Source: Agromyces atrinae (GTDB taxonomy: Bacteria > Actinomycetota > Actinomycetes > Actinomycetales > Microbacteriaceae). From it: 64,000 nucleotides of DNA. The stretch is taken from contig NZ_JACCBI010000001.1 in the NCBI RefSeq assembly GCF_013407835.1, forward strand, positions 1,116,001 through 1,180,000, given 5' to 3'. A model generated the notes under the pieces. It worked only from the letters and a program-made list of their open reading frames with translations. It searched no databases and had not been told where the DNA came from. Of the stretch, positions 43,123-50,948 are shown piece by piece. Made by a program: the position numbers and the translations under genes. Each line of letters opens with the position of its first letter. Within the stretch, counting starts at the first letter, position 1.

Positions 43123-43857
43123 ATGACCAAGCAGTCCATCTTCGGGCGCATCTCGCAGCTCGTGCGCGCGAACGTCAACTCGCTCATCGATCAGGCCGAG
43201 GATCCCCAGCTGATGCTCGACCAGATGGTGCGCGACTACACGTCGAGCATCGCCGACGCCGAAGCCGCGATCGCCGAGACGATCGGCAACCTGCGCCTCC
43301 TCGAGGACGACCACCGCGAAGACGTCGATGCCGCGGCGTCGTGGGGCAACAAGGCCCTCGCCGCGAGCCGCAAGGCCGACGAGTACCGCGCCTCGGGCGA
43401 CACCGTCGATGCCGACAAGTTCGACAACCTCGCGAAGGTCGCCCTCAGCCGTCAGATCTCGGCCGAGAATGAAGCGAAGGCCGCCGAGCCGCAGATCGCC
43501 GCGCAGACCGACGTCGTCGAGAAGCTCAAGGCCGGCCTCAACGGCATGAAGGAGAAGCTCACCCAGCTTCAGAACAAGCGTGCCGAACTCGTCGCACGCG
43601 CGAAGACCGCCGAGGCGCAGCGCCAGGTGCAGGAGGCCGTGAAGTCGATCGACTTCCTCGACCCGACGAGCGAGGTCTCGCGCTTCGAGCAGAAGATCCG
43701 CCGCGAAGAGGCGAAGGTGCGCGGTGCGGCCGAGCTCGCCGCGTCGAGCCTCGACGCCCAGTTCAACGAGCTGGACGACCTCGGCGAGCTGACCGAGGTC
43801 GACGCGCGTCTCGCCGCGCTCAAGTCGGGCGGCACGCCCGGCGCCATCACCGGCTGA
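43123..43857 (+). CDS. pspA: PspA/IM30 (ESCRT-III-like) membrane-remodelling protein
   Basis: 244 residues, nearly all helical. The N-terminal amphipathic helix (TKQSIFGRISQLVRANVNSL) would bind stressed membrane. Then come the PspA core sequences LIDQAEDPQLMLDQMVRDY and DFLDPTSEVSRFEQKIRREE. PspA proteins polymerise on damaged inner membranes and limit proton leakage. It is probably co-transcribed with the TPM-domain gene upstream. A good GGAAG-type site precedes the ATG. No PspF or PspC homologue is nearby. Confidence 0.93.
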   Translation: MTKQSIFGRISQLVRANVNSLIDQAEDPQLMLDQMVRDYTSSIADAEAAIAETIGNLRLLEDDHREDVDAAASWGNKALAASRKADEYRASGDTVDADKFDNLAKVALSRQISAENEAKAAEPQIAAQTDVVEKLKAGLNGMKEKLTQLQNKRAELVARAKTAEAQRQVQEAVKSIDFLDPTSEVSRFEQKIRREEAKVRGAAELAASSLDAQFNELDDLGELTEVDARLAALKSGGTPGAITG

Positions 43858-43876
43858 ACCGTCTGATTCACCGGTT

Positions 43877-43934
43877 CGAGAGGTCGATCCGTCCGGGTAG
43901 CTCGGTCGCCCGAGCCCCGCGGATCGACCTCTCG
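43877..43934. terminator. bidirectional terminator between pspA and the epimerase gene
   Basis: Perfect 15-bp outer arms (CGAGAGGTCGATCCG and its complement) enclose a second hairpin (GCTCGG, loop TCGC, CCGAGC at 43900-43915). It sits between two convergent genes and can serve both strands, although T runs are weak. Confidence 0.8.
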
Positions 43935-43950
43935 ATCGTTGTACGAGCGA

Positions 43951-44763
43951 TCAGAACGGGCGCTGCCTCGAGAGGGTGAACTCGGGTGTCGCGAGGCTGC
44001 CCGCGTGCGGACCCGACGTGACGGGGTCGACGGCACCGTTCTCGGCGCCGACCCGCGACGCGTCGTCGCGCGGCTCGTAGCCGAGAGCGCGACTGCGGTC
44101 GAGGTCGACCCAGCCGTGGGTGTTGTCGGAGTAGGCGAGCAGGATCTCGAACCCGTCGACCGGAGCCGTGAGCGCGGCGATCATCGCGCGCTCGGCGTCG
44201 CCGGGGCTCAGCCAGATGCTCAGCTGGCGCGCGTCTCGCGGCTTCTCGTCGAACGCACCGATGCGCACGGCGACCACGTCGAGTCCGAACTTCTCGGCGT
44301 AGAGACGCGCAACGGCCTCCCCCGCGACCTTCGAGACGGCGTAGAGCCCGTCGGGGCGCACCGGCATCGTCGAATCGACGACCGTGCCGACCTCGTAGAA
44401 CCCCGTCACACGACCGGTGCTCGCGAATGCGACTCGTGCCACGCCCGCCTGCCGCGCGGCCTCGAAGACGTGGAACGTGCCGATGACGTTCGCCTCGACG
44501 AGGTCGTGGAAGTCGGCCTCGTCGGAGACGGCGCCGAGGTGGAGCACTCGATCCGCACCCGCGAACGCGTCGCGCAGCGCGGCGGCATCGGCGAGGTCGA
44601 TGCGCTCCGAGCGCTCACCGGCGCCGAGGTCATCGATGGGCGCCGAATCGAGCAGGACGAGTTCGGCGACGCGTTCTCGGAGAGCGCGTCGGATGCTCCG
44701 CCCGATCCGGCCGGCCGCGCCGGTCACCGCCCAGCGTTCGTTGATCGTATCGATGTCAGCCAT
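43951..44763 (-). CDS. NAD-dependent epimerase/dehydratase family protein, uronate dehydrogenase-like
   Basis: 270 residues, an extended short-chain dehydrogenase. The NAD loop is WAVTGAAGRIGRSIRRAL, with Ser115 (FASTGRVTG) and the catalytic pair Tyr141-Lys145 (LYAVSKVAGE). The overall length and the pattern (VLHLGAVSDEADFHDLVEAN, RIGAFDEKPRDARQLSIWLS) resemble uronate dehydrogenases, which oxidise glucuronate or galacturonate to aldarolactones. Substrate not proven. A longer upstream in-frame extension is antisense to the arginase-like gene and was rejected. Confidence 0.82.
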   Translation of the reverse strand: MADIDTINERWAVTGAAGRIGRSIRRALRERVAELVLLDSAPIDDLGAGERSERIDLADAAALRDAFAGADRVLHLGAVSDEADFHDLVEANVIGTFHVFEAARQAGVARVAFASTGRVTGFYEVGTVVDSTMPVRPDGLYAVSKVAGEAVARLYAEKFGLDVVAVRIGAFDEKPRDARQLSIWLSPGDAERAMIAALTAPVDGFEILLAYSDNTHGWVDLDRSRALGYEPRDDASRVGAENGAVDPVTSGPHAGSLATPEFTLSRQRPF

Positions 44764-44832
44764 GCGCCGAGAATAGTGCCGAGACGGCACTCTCCGGTTC
44801 CCGCCACCGCCTCGGAGCGCGATACTGAGGTG

Positions 44833-45654
44833 ATGGCCTCCCGCTTCCTCGTTGTACCCCAGTGGCAGGGCGGTACGTCCGCCCGCGCGATGAGTCTCGC
44901 CGACGGCGCTCTCGCCATCCGCGACGATCTCCCCTCCTCGGCGACGACCGTCATCGACGTCCCCGTCGAAGCGGGCGAAGAGCTCGGCACGGGCGTCAAG
45001 CGCTACAGCGCACTGCGACGCATCGGTGAGGCGATCGCGCTCGAGGCGACGGCCGCAGGCCCCGGTGTCATCGTGATCGGCGGCGACTGCGGCGTCGCGA
45101 TCCCCGCCATCGGCGTCGCCGCCGGACGCTCCGCCGGGCTCGCCGTCGTCTGGTTCGACGCGCACGCCGACCTGCACTCCCCGGAATCGTCCCCCTCGGG
45201 CGCCCTCGGCGGCATGTCGCTCCGTGCGGTGCTCGGCGAGGGAGCCGACGGCATCGCACTCACCGAGACGGCCGTCGCCATCGACCGAGTCGTCCTCGCG
45301 GGCGCACGGGCGATCGACGAGGCGGAACAGCAGCTCATCGACGAGACGCCGCTCACCGTCATCCCGCGCCTCGACTCGGCGGAGGCCGTGCTCGACGCTC
45401 TCCGGGCGATGGACGCGACGGACGTGTACGTGCACGTCGATCTCGACGTGCTCGACCCCGCCGAGTTCGCCGGCCTCGCCGACCCCGTGCCGTTCGGCGT
45501 CGCACTGTCGACCCTCACCGCGACGATCTCCGGCATTCGGGCCGAATTCAGCGTCGTCGGCTCATCGATCTCGGGATTCTCGCCCGCATCGCCCGAAGCC
45601 GCGGCCGACGACCTCTCGGCGATCCTGCGGATCATCTCGGCGCTCACCCGCTGA
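44833..45654 (+). CDS. arginase-fold (ureohydrolase superfamily) protein with GGDC motif
   Basis: 273 residues. The binuclear manganese site is largely recognisable: DAHADLH (Asp109, His111, Asp113) and HVDLDVLDP (Asp203, Asp205). In the first motif the ligand His is Cys86 (VIGGDCGV in place of GGDHS). The enzyme could hydrolyse a guanidino or formamide compound. The substituted ligand makes true arginase or agmatinase activity uncertain. Divergent from the epimerase gene with a 69-base gap. Confidence 0.75.
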   Translation: MASRFLVVPQWQGGTSARAMSLADGALAIRDDLPSSATTVIDVPVEAGEELGTGVKRYSALRRIGEAIALEATAAGPGVIVIGGDCGVAIPAIGVAAGRSAGLAVVWFDAHADLHSPESSPSGALGGMSLRAVLGEGADGIALTETAVAIDRVVLAGARAIDEAEQQLIDETPLTVIPRLDSAEAVLDALRAMDATDVYVHVDLDVLDPAEFAGLADPVPFGVALSTLTATISGIRAEFSVVGSSISGFSPASPEAAADDLSAILRIISALTR

Positions 45655-45684
45655 GCTCACGGCGAGCCTCGGTAGGGTGGTGCC

Positions 45685-46065
45685 GTGCTCACCCGACTGT
45701 TTCTCGACTCACCCCTCAGCCGCCTCGGCCACGCCTACGCGACGACCGTGGGCTTCATCTGGGGGTTCCTCTGGAGCACGGGCCGCGTCGAACGTCGCGA
45801 GGGGCTCTTCGTCTTCCGCGGGCTGCCGTCATGGGCGTTCCGCCGGGGAGGCACCTGCGTCGGCTCGTGCTACCTCACCGCGCAGAACGTCACCGACGAC
45901 GTGCTCGAGCACGAGGCCGTGCACAAGGCGCAGTGGCGTCGCTACGGCATGCTCTTCCCGCTGCTCTACGCCCTGGCCGGCCGCAATCCCCTGACGAACA
46001 GATTCGAGATCGAGGCCGGCCTGGAGAAGGGCGGCTACGTGCGCCCTACTTCGAAGCGGCGATAG
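45685..46065 (+). CDS. small HExxH-motif protein (126 aa)
   Basis: The N-terminal hydrophobic segment (about 16-31, HAYATTVGFIWGFLW) could associate with the membrane. A central VLEHEAVHKAQWRRYG holds HEAVH at 76-80, the zinc-protease HExxH pattern. A Glu-rich NRFEIEAGLEKGGY about 28 residues later could supply the third ligand, as in gluzincins. A further hydrophobic stretch (YGMLFPLLYALAG) lies between. The start is GTG. It converges with the siderophore-binding protein gene, with a 20-base 3' overlap. Relatives in the family often carry unreliable names; the function is unknown. Confidence 0.7.
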   Translation: MLTRLFLDSPLSRLGHAYATTVGFIWGFLWSTGRVERREGLFVFRGLPSWAFRRGGTCVGSCYLTAQNVTDDVLEHEAVHKAQWRRYGMLFPLLYALAGRNPLTNRFEIEAGLEKGGYVRPTSKRR

Positions 46066-47062
46066 CGAGCGCGTCGACGAGTTCGTCGAGTCCGTACGTC
46101 AGCGACAGCGCGGTCGGCGGCGAGACGGCCGCGATGAGCTCGGTTCCCACGACCTGGGCGACGGCGCCGCGCGCGACGGCCGGGATCGCACCGATGGGTG
46201 CCGACGTGAGGAAGGCCGCAGCCTCCTCGGCGGTGTCGTGGTAGCTCAGCACGATGTCGCTCTCGAGCTTGTCGAGCTCTTCGTAGCTCAGCGTGTAGTA
46301 GAAGCTCGATTCGCCGTTCGCGAGTTCGTCGACGGCGGGTGCGTTCTCGAGACCGAGACCGAACAGGAACTCGACGCGCGCATCGGCGGCCTTGTAGACG
46401 TAGAAGGTTCCGGCGACGTCCCAGACGGCGGCGATCGTCTTGCCCTCGAGCTCGGGGTGCTCCTCGGCCTTCGCCGCGATCTGCGCGTCGAGATCGGCGA
46501 GCACGGCGTCGGCCTCGTCGGCGTGGCCGAGAGCCGTGCCGACGGTGCGCACGACGTCCTGCCAGGGCGTCGTCCAGGCCTCGCCCTCGTAGGCGACGAC
46601 GGGGGCGATCTCGCTGAGGAGCTCGTACTGCTCTTCGGTGATGCCCGAGAAGGGAGCGAGGATGACGTCGGGGTCGGCCTCGACGAACTCCTCGTACGGG
46701 GGCGTCTCGCCGTCGTCGGTGAGCACGGTCGGCGTCGGCTCGCCGAGCTCCTCGAGCTTTTCGGCGACCCACGGCAGCACGCCGTCGGCGTCGGCGCCAT
46801 AGGTCTGCTGACCGATCGCGACGGGAACGACGCCGAGTGCGAGAGCCGCCTCGGTGCTGCCCCAGCCCCACGTGGCGACGCGCTCGGGCTCGGCGGGGAT
46901 CTCGGTCTCACCGAACGCGTGCTCGATGACGACGGGGAAGGCGCCGTCGGCGGACGCGCCCTCCGACGCGGGAGCGTCGTTCGAGGTCGTCGCGCAGCCG
47001 GTCAGGGCGAGGGCGACGACCGCGCCCAGTGCGAGGGCTGTGGTGCGTAGACGCAAGGACAT
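46046..47062 (-). CDS. iron-siderophore ABC transporter substrate-binding lipoprotein
   Basis: 338 residues with a lipobox (ALALTGCATT), so lipid-anchored outside the membrane. It belongs to the FepB/FhuD class-III binding fold: EPERVATWGWGSTEAALALG, then ILAPFSGITEEQYELLSEIA and a single long linking helix. It delivers a ferric siderophore to the FecCD permeases encoded upstream. A DtxR/IdeR-like box begins 30 bases before the start, so it can be transcribed separately from the rest of the operon. Confidence 0.92.
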   Translation of the reverse strand: MSLRLRTTALALGAVVALALTGCATTSNDAPASEGASADGAFPVVIEHAFGETEIPAEPERVATWGWGSTEAALALGVVPVAIGQQTYGADADGVLPWVAEKLEELGEPTPTVLTDDGETPPYEEFVEADPDVILAPFSGITEEQYELLSEIAPVVAYEGEAWTTPWQDVVRTVGTALGHADEADAVLADLDAQIAAKAEEHPELEGKTIAAVWDVAGTFYVYKAADARVEFLFGLGLENAPAVDELANGESSFYYTLSYEELDKLESDIVLSYHDTAEEAAAFLTSAPIGAIPAVARGAVAQVVGTELIAAVSPPTALSLTYGLDELVDALAIAASK

Positions 47063-47091
47063 GGTTCTCCTCAGAGATCGATACAGGGGGG

Positions 47092-47110
47092 TTAGGTAAG
47101 CCTAATCTCA
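47092..47110 (-). promoter_or_regulatory. DtxR/IdeR-like iron box upstream of the binding-protein gene
   Basis: On the minus strand TGAGATTAGGCTTACCTAA matches the actinobacterial iron box (TTAGGTTAGGCTAACCTAA) at about 16 of 19 positions if A/T ambiguity is allowed. It overlaps the last codons and stop of the ATPase gene and lies 30 bases before the binding-protein start. Iron-loaded repressor would block an internal promoter. Confidence 0.8.
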
Positions 47111-47925
47111 TTCTCACCGGGATGGAAACGACCGACCGGTACGACGAGCGGGCTCGCCGAGACGGGGTCGGTCGCGATGACGGACTCGAGCCCGAACGCC
47201 TCGCGCACGGTCGCGGCGGTGAGCACGGCGGTCGGTTCGCCCTGGGCCTGGATCGCGCCCGCGCGCATGACGACGAGGTGGTCGGCATAGCGCGCGGCGA
47301 GATTGAGTTCGTGCAGCACGAGCACGACCGTCGTACCGCGCGTGCGGTTGAGCTCGGTGAGCAGATCGAGCAGTTCGACCTGGTGCGCGAGGTCGAGGAA
47401 GGACGTCGGTTCGTCGAGCAGCACGATGTCGGCCTGCTGCGCGAGCACCATGGCGATCCACACCCGCTGACGTTGTCCGCCCGAGAGCTCGTCGACGGCC
47501 CGATCGGCGAGTTCGAGAGTGGATGTCGCCGTGAGGGCTTCCGTCACGATGCGATCGTCGTCGCTCGATCGCGAACGGAACCAGCCCTGATGCGGGTGAC
47601 GCCCGCGAGAGACGAGATCCCACACGCGCACGCCGTCGGGCGCGACGGGCTGCTGCGGAAGTACGGCGATCGTGCGGGCGAGCTGGCGCGGGGCGATGTC
47701 GGCGAGCGATCGGCCGTCGAGCGACACCCGGCCGTCGAGGGGGCGGAGGAGCCGAGCGAGGCCGCGGAGCAGGGTCGACTTGCCGCACGCGTTCGGCCCG
47801 ACGATCGCCGTGATGCGTCCGTCGGGAACCGAGAAGTCGAGCCCGTCGACGACGATGCGACCGTCGTAGCCGAGCCTCAGCCCCTCGGCGCGCAGGTCGT
47901 GGGTGGGCGCAGGAATCGACGTCAT
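47092..47925 (-). CDS. iron-siderophore ABC transporter ATP-binding protein
   Basis: 277 residues. Walker A (GPNACGKSTLLRG), Q-loop (AVLPQQP), signature (ELSGGQRQRVWIAMVLAQ), Walker B (DIVLLDEPTSFLDL) and the switch His (LVLHELNLAARY) are all present. The sequence is closest in pattern to FepC/FhuC. The ATG overlaps the permease stop by four bases. Its 3' end contains the iron box of the following gene. Confidence 0.95.
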   Translation of the reverse strand: MTSIPAPTHDLRAEGLRLGYDGRIVVDGLDFSVPDGRITAIVGPNACGKSTLLRGLARLLRPLDGRVSLDGRSLADIAPRQLARTIAVLPQQPVAPDGVRVWDLVSRGRHPHQGWFRSRSSDDDRIVTEALTATSTLELADRAVDELSGGQRQRVWIAMVLAQQADIVLLDEPTSFLDLAHQVELLDLLTELNRTRGTTVVLVLHELNLAARYADHLVVMRAGAIQAQGEPTAVLTAATVREAFGLESVIATDPVSASPLVVPVGRFHPGENEIRLT

Positions 47926-48947
47926 CCGTCGGCCCCCTTCCGATTCGAGGTGGCGATGAGCCACAAGAGATAGGGGGCGCCGATGACGCCCGTGACGATG
48001 CCGACGGGAACCGAGTCGGCGAGCACGTGCTGACCGACGAGATCGGCGACGACGACGAGCGCCGAGCCGATGAGCGCGGAGGGAAGGAGCGCTGCTCCCC
48101 CGTCGCGGAGGAGGGCGCGCGCGATGGGAGCCGAGATGAGGGCGACGAAGGCGATCGGCCCTGCGAGGGCGGTGGCGGCGGCGACGAGCGCCACGGCCGC
48201 GAGGAGGAGCGCGCCGCGCGAGACGGCACCGCGCACGCCAAGACCGCGAGCCGCATCGTCGCCGAGGGCGAGCACCGGCAGCCGGCGCCCGAGGGCGATG
48301 ATCGCGACGGATGACACGAGCACGATGCCGGCCGCGATGCCGATGTCGGACCACGAGGCGCCGCCGACTCCCCCGACCATCCACACGAGCGCCTGCGAGA
48401 CCTCGCGCACGTCGGCGCGCGTGATCATCCAGCCGAGCGCGGCGGTCACGACGTAGCCGAGCCCGACGCCGATGAGCACGAACCGATAGCCCACGAGTCC
48501 GCCGCGCCACGCGAGCACCCACATGAGCGCCGCGATCACGAACGCCCCGACGAATGCGCCGGCCGAGACGGCGAAGCCCGAACCGCTCGCGACGAGGAGC
48601 ACGAAGACGGCGGCGAAGCTCGCACCGGCCGAGACGCCGAGGATGTCGGGGCTCGCGAGCGGGTTGCTGAGGACCGACTGGAAGAGGGAACCCGCGAGGC
48701 CGAACGCGAAGCCCGCGACGATCGCGGTCACGATGCGCGGGAGACGCAGCCGGAAGACGACGAACTCGTCGCCGCGGTCGCCGAATCCCGCGAGCGTCGC
48801 GAAGACGCGAGCCGGTGTGATGCCCGAGGCACCGAGCGAGATCGCGACGACGCTCGCGCCGAGCACGATCGCGATGAGCACGACCGCGACGATCGCCTGG
48901 CGCCGTGACCGTCGGCGACGGAGCGCGGGCAGATCGAGGACATCCAT
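47922..48947 (-). CDS. iron-siderophore ABC transporter permease (FecCD family), second
   Basis: 341 residues with about ten membrane helices after a basic N-terminus (LPALRRRRSRRQAIVAVVLI). FecCD landmarks are FGLAGSLFQSVLSNPLASPD, LGVSAGASFAA and the ATPase-contact LALGDDAARGLG. It pairs with the permease upstream to form the transport channel. The start shares one base with that gene's stop (TGATG) and the end overlaps the ATPase by ATGA. Confidence 0.94.
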   Translation of the reverse strand: MDVLDLPALRRRRSRRQAIVAVVLIAIVLGASVVAISLGASGITPARVFATLAGFGDRGDEFVVFRLRLPRIVTAIVAGFAFGLAGSLFQSVLSNPLASPDILGVSAGASFAAVFVLLVASGSGFAVSAGAFVGAFVIAALMWVLAWRGGLVGYRFVLIGVGLGYVVTAALGWMITRADVREVSQALVWMVGGVGGASWSDIGIAAGIVLVSSVAIIALGRRLPVLALGDDAARGLGVRGAVSRGALLLAAVALVAAATALAGPIAFVALISAPIARALLRDGGAALLPSALIGSALVVVADLVGQHVLADSVPVGIVTGVIGAPYLLWLIATSNRKGADG

Positions 48948-49993
48948 CAGATCGACCTCACCGTCGAACGCCGCACGATCGCGATGAGCACGGGTGCGCC
49001 GATGAAGGCCACGATGATGCCCGCCTCGAGCTCGGCCGGGGCCACGACGACGCGCCCCACGACATCGGCCGCGAGCAGGAGCGCGGGCCCGAACAGGGCC
49101 GAGAAGACGAGGATCCACCGGTAGTCCCCGCCCGCGATCGGCCGCGCGAGGTGAGGGACAACAAGGCCCACGAGTGCGATCGGTCCGACGAGCGACGTCG
49201 CGGTGCCCGCGAGCACGATGACGGCGACGGCAGCGAGCACCCGCGTCGTACCGAGGCGTGCGCCGAGACCCCGCGCGACGTCATCCCCGAGGGCGAGGAG
49301 GTTGAGACGACGGCCGAGGAGGGCCGCGACCACGACGCCGGCCACGAGGAACGGCCAGAGCGCGGCGGCGACGTCGAGACCACGACCGGCGAGCGAACCG
49401 ACCGACCAGAATCGGAAGCGCGCGAGGGTGTCTCCATCGCCGATGAGCACGAGGGTGACGAGAGGGGTGAGCAGCGCTGTGAGAGCGGCGCCGGTGAGAG
49501 CGAGCTTGACGGGCGTCGCGCCGTCTCGCCCGCTCGATCCGATGACGAAGACGAGGAGCGCGGCGAGGGCGGCTCCCCCGAACGCGAACCAGACGAACCC
49601 GAGGGGTTGGGTCACGCCGAGGGTCGCGATCGCGAGCACGACCGCGAACGACGCGCCCGCGTTGATGCCGAGGAGTCCGGGGTCGGCGATCGGGTTGCGT
49701 GTGACGCCTTGCAGCACCGTTCCGACGAGACCGAGCGCGACGCCCGCCATGAGACCGACGACGAGCCGCGGGATCCTCAGCTCGCGCACGACGAGGTGGT
49801 CGGCGTTGCCGTCGACGGGTGAGACGAGCGCGTGGATGACGTCGGGGAACGCGACCTGTCGCGTGCCGATTGCAAGGCTCGCGAGCGCGATGAGGGCGAG
49901 GACTGCGATCGTCACGACGAGGGCGACGAGGAGTCGCACACGGCGCTTCGTCGGGCTCGACGCCGAGACCACCGGCTGGGCGAGCGCGGTCAA
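48947..49993 (-). CDS. iron-siderophore ABC transporter permease (FecCD family), first
   Basis: 348 residues if the TTG overlapping the preceding stop (TTGA) is used; a GTG at 49972 is the alternative and would shorten it by seven residues. FecCD features include VALGLVGTVLQGVTRNPIAD, PGLLGINAGASFAV and LALGDDVARGLGARLG. Its heterodimer partner is encoded next. All five genes from the siderophore-interacting protein to the binding protein run in the same direction with minimal gaps. Confidence 0.93.
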   Translation of the reverse strand: MTALAQPVVSASSPTKRRVRLLVALVVTIAVLALIALASLAIGTRQVAFPDVIHALVSPVDGNADHLVVRELRIPRLVVGLMAGVALGLVGTVLQGVTRNPIADPGLLGINAGASFAVVLAIATLGVTQPLGFVWFAFGGAALAALLVFVIGSSGRDGATPVKLALTGAALTALLTPLVTLVLIGDGDTLARFRFWSVGSLAGRGLDVAAALWPFLVAGVVVAALLGRRLNLLALGDDVARGLGARLGTTRVLAAVAVIVLAGTATSLVGPIALVGLVVPHLARPIAGGDYRWILVFSALFGPALLLAADVVGRVVVAPAELEAGIIVAFIGAPVLIAIVRRSTVRSI

Positions 49994-50910
49994 CTTCCTT
50001 CGGCGCGACCGCGCCGCCAGTACCCCATGAACGCCACCGAACGCCGGTCGAGACCCGCGTCGCGCACGAGGAAGCGGCGGAGCGCCGTGATCGTCGAGGC
50101 CTCTCCCGCGAGCCACGCGTAGAAGTCGCCGTCGATGCTCCGGCCCTCGGGGACCTCCCACAGCGTGTCGAGGTCGGCATCGGCGTAGTCGCGGCCGTCG
50201 CCGTCGTGGTGCAGGTCGATGTGCCGCACGGTCCACTCGCGCACCGCCGCGACGAGGCGGGAGCCGTGCTCCTCGCCGCCGTCTCGGCCGAGCCACCGCA
50301 CGTCGACGCCCGCGGGCGCATCGATCTCGAGGGCGTCGGCGGCGCTCGGCACCTCGATGAACACGGCTCCGACGGCGTCGCGGTCGAGCGAACCGACGAT
50401 CGAGCAGATGGCGGGTGCCGCGGTCTCGTCACCGGCGAGCAGCACCGTGCTGACGTCACCGGGTCGCCAGTCGATGCCGACGTGGGAGTCCGCGCTTCGC
50501 GAGTCGGGACCGACGATGATGAGCGCGTCGCCGATCGACGCACCGGCCACCCAGCGCGACGCGGGGCCTTCGTCGCCGTGCGACACGAAGTCGATGTCGA
50601 CCTCGGCGAGCTCGGAGCGTACATCCCGCACGGTGTACGTGCGGAAGGCGTTCTGCTGCTCGACGGGCAGCTCGCGCCACGGCCCGTACCAGTCGTCGCC
50701 GCGCGGGAAGAATTCGAACCCGCCGTCGAGCGGCAACACGATCTTGATGCGCTGGTCGAGTCGGTGGGTGCCGAAGTGCTCGAGCTCGTCACCCGTGAAC
50801 GTGACTCGCGTGAAGTGCGGAGAGAGCGAACGGATCGCGCGCACCGTCACGTCGTAGGAACGGTAGGCCGGCCGGGGGCGCGTCTCGACGTCTTCTGCTG
50901 AGGTAAGCAT
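49990..50910 (-). CDS. siderophore-interacting protein (FAD-dependent ferric-siderophore reductase)
   Basis: Releases iron from imported siderophores by reduction in the cytoplasm. 306 residues. The FAD-binding barrel has SPHFTRVTFTGDELEHFG and the flavin contact RIKIVLPL. The C-terminal SIP domain has VLLAGDETAAPAICSIVGSL and ends in VAFMGYWRRGRAE. First gene of the iron-uptake operon. An iron box overlaps its start codon, which implies repression by iron directly at initiation. Confidence 0.92.
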   Translation of the reverse strand: MLTSAEDVETRPRPAYRSYDVTVRAIRSLSPHFTRVTFTGDELEHFGTHRLDQRIKIVLPLDGGFEFFPRGDDWYGPWRELPVEQQNAFRTYTVRDVRSELAEVDIDFVSHGDEGPASRWVAGASIGDALIIVGPDSRSADSHVGIDWRPGDVSTVLLAGDETAAPAICSIVGSLDRDAVGAVFIEVPSAADALEIDAPAGVDVRWLGRDGGEEHGSRLVAAVREWTVRHIDLHHDGDGRDYADADLDTLWEVPEGRSIDGDFYAWLAGEASTITALRRFLVRDAGLDRRSVAFMGYWRRGRAEGS

Positions 50911-50917
50911 TACCTCA
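50899..50917 (-). promoter_or_regulatory. DtxR/IdeR-like iron box overlapping the start of the siderophore operon
   Basis: TGAGGTAAGCATTACCTCA is a perfect palindrome (8-bp arms, 3-base centre). It agrees with the actinobacterial iron-box consensus at about 16 of 19 positions if A/T and G/C ambiguity is allowed. It covers the ATG of the siderophore-interacting protein gene, so transcription probably starts very close to the start codon. Confidence 0.85.
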
Positions 50918-50948
50918 GTTTCGCACGGCGCGCGTCATCCGCCAATCG

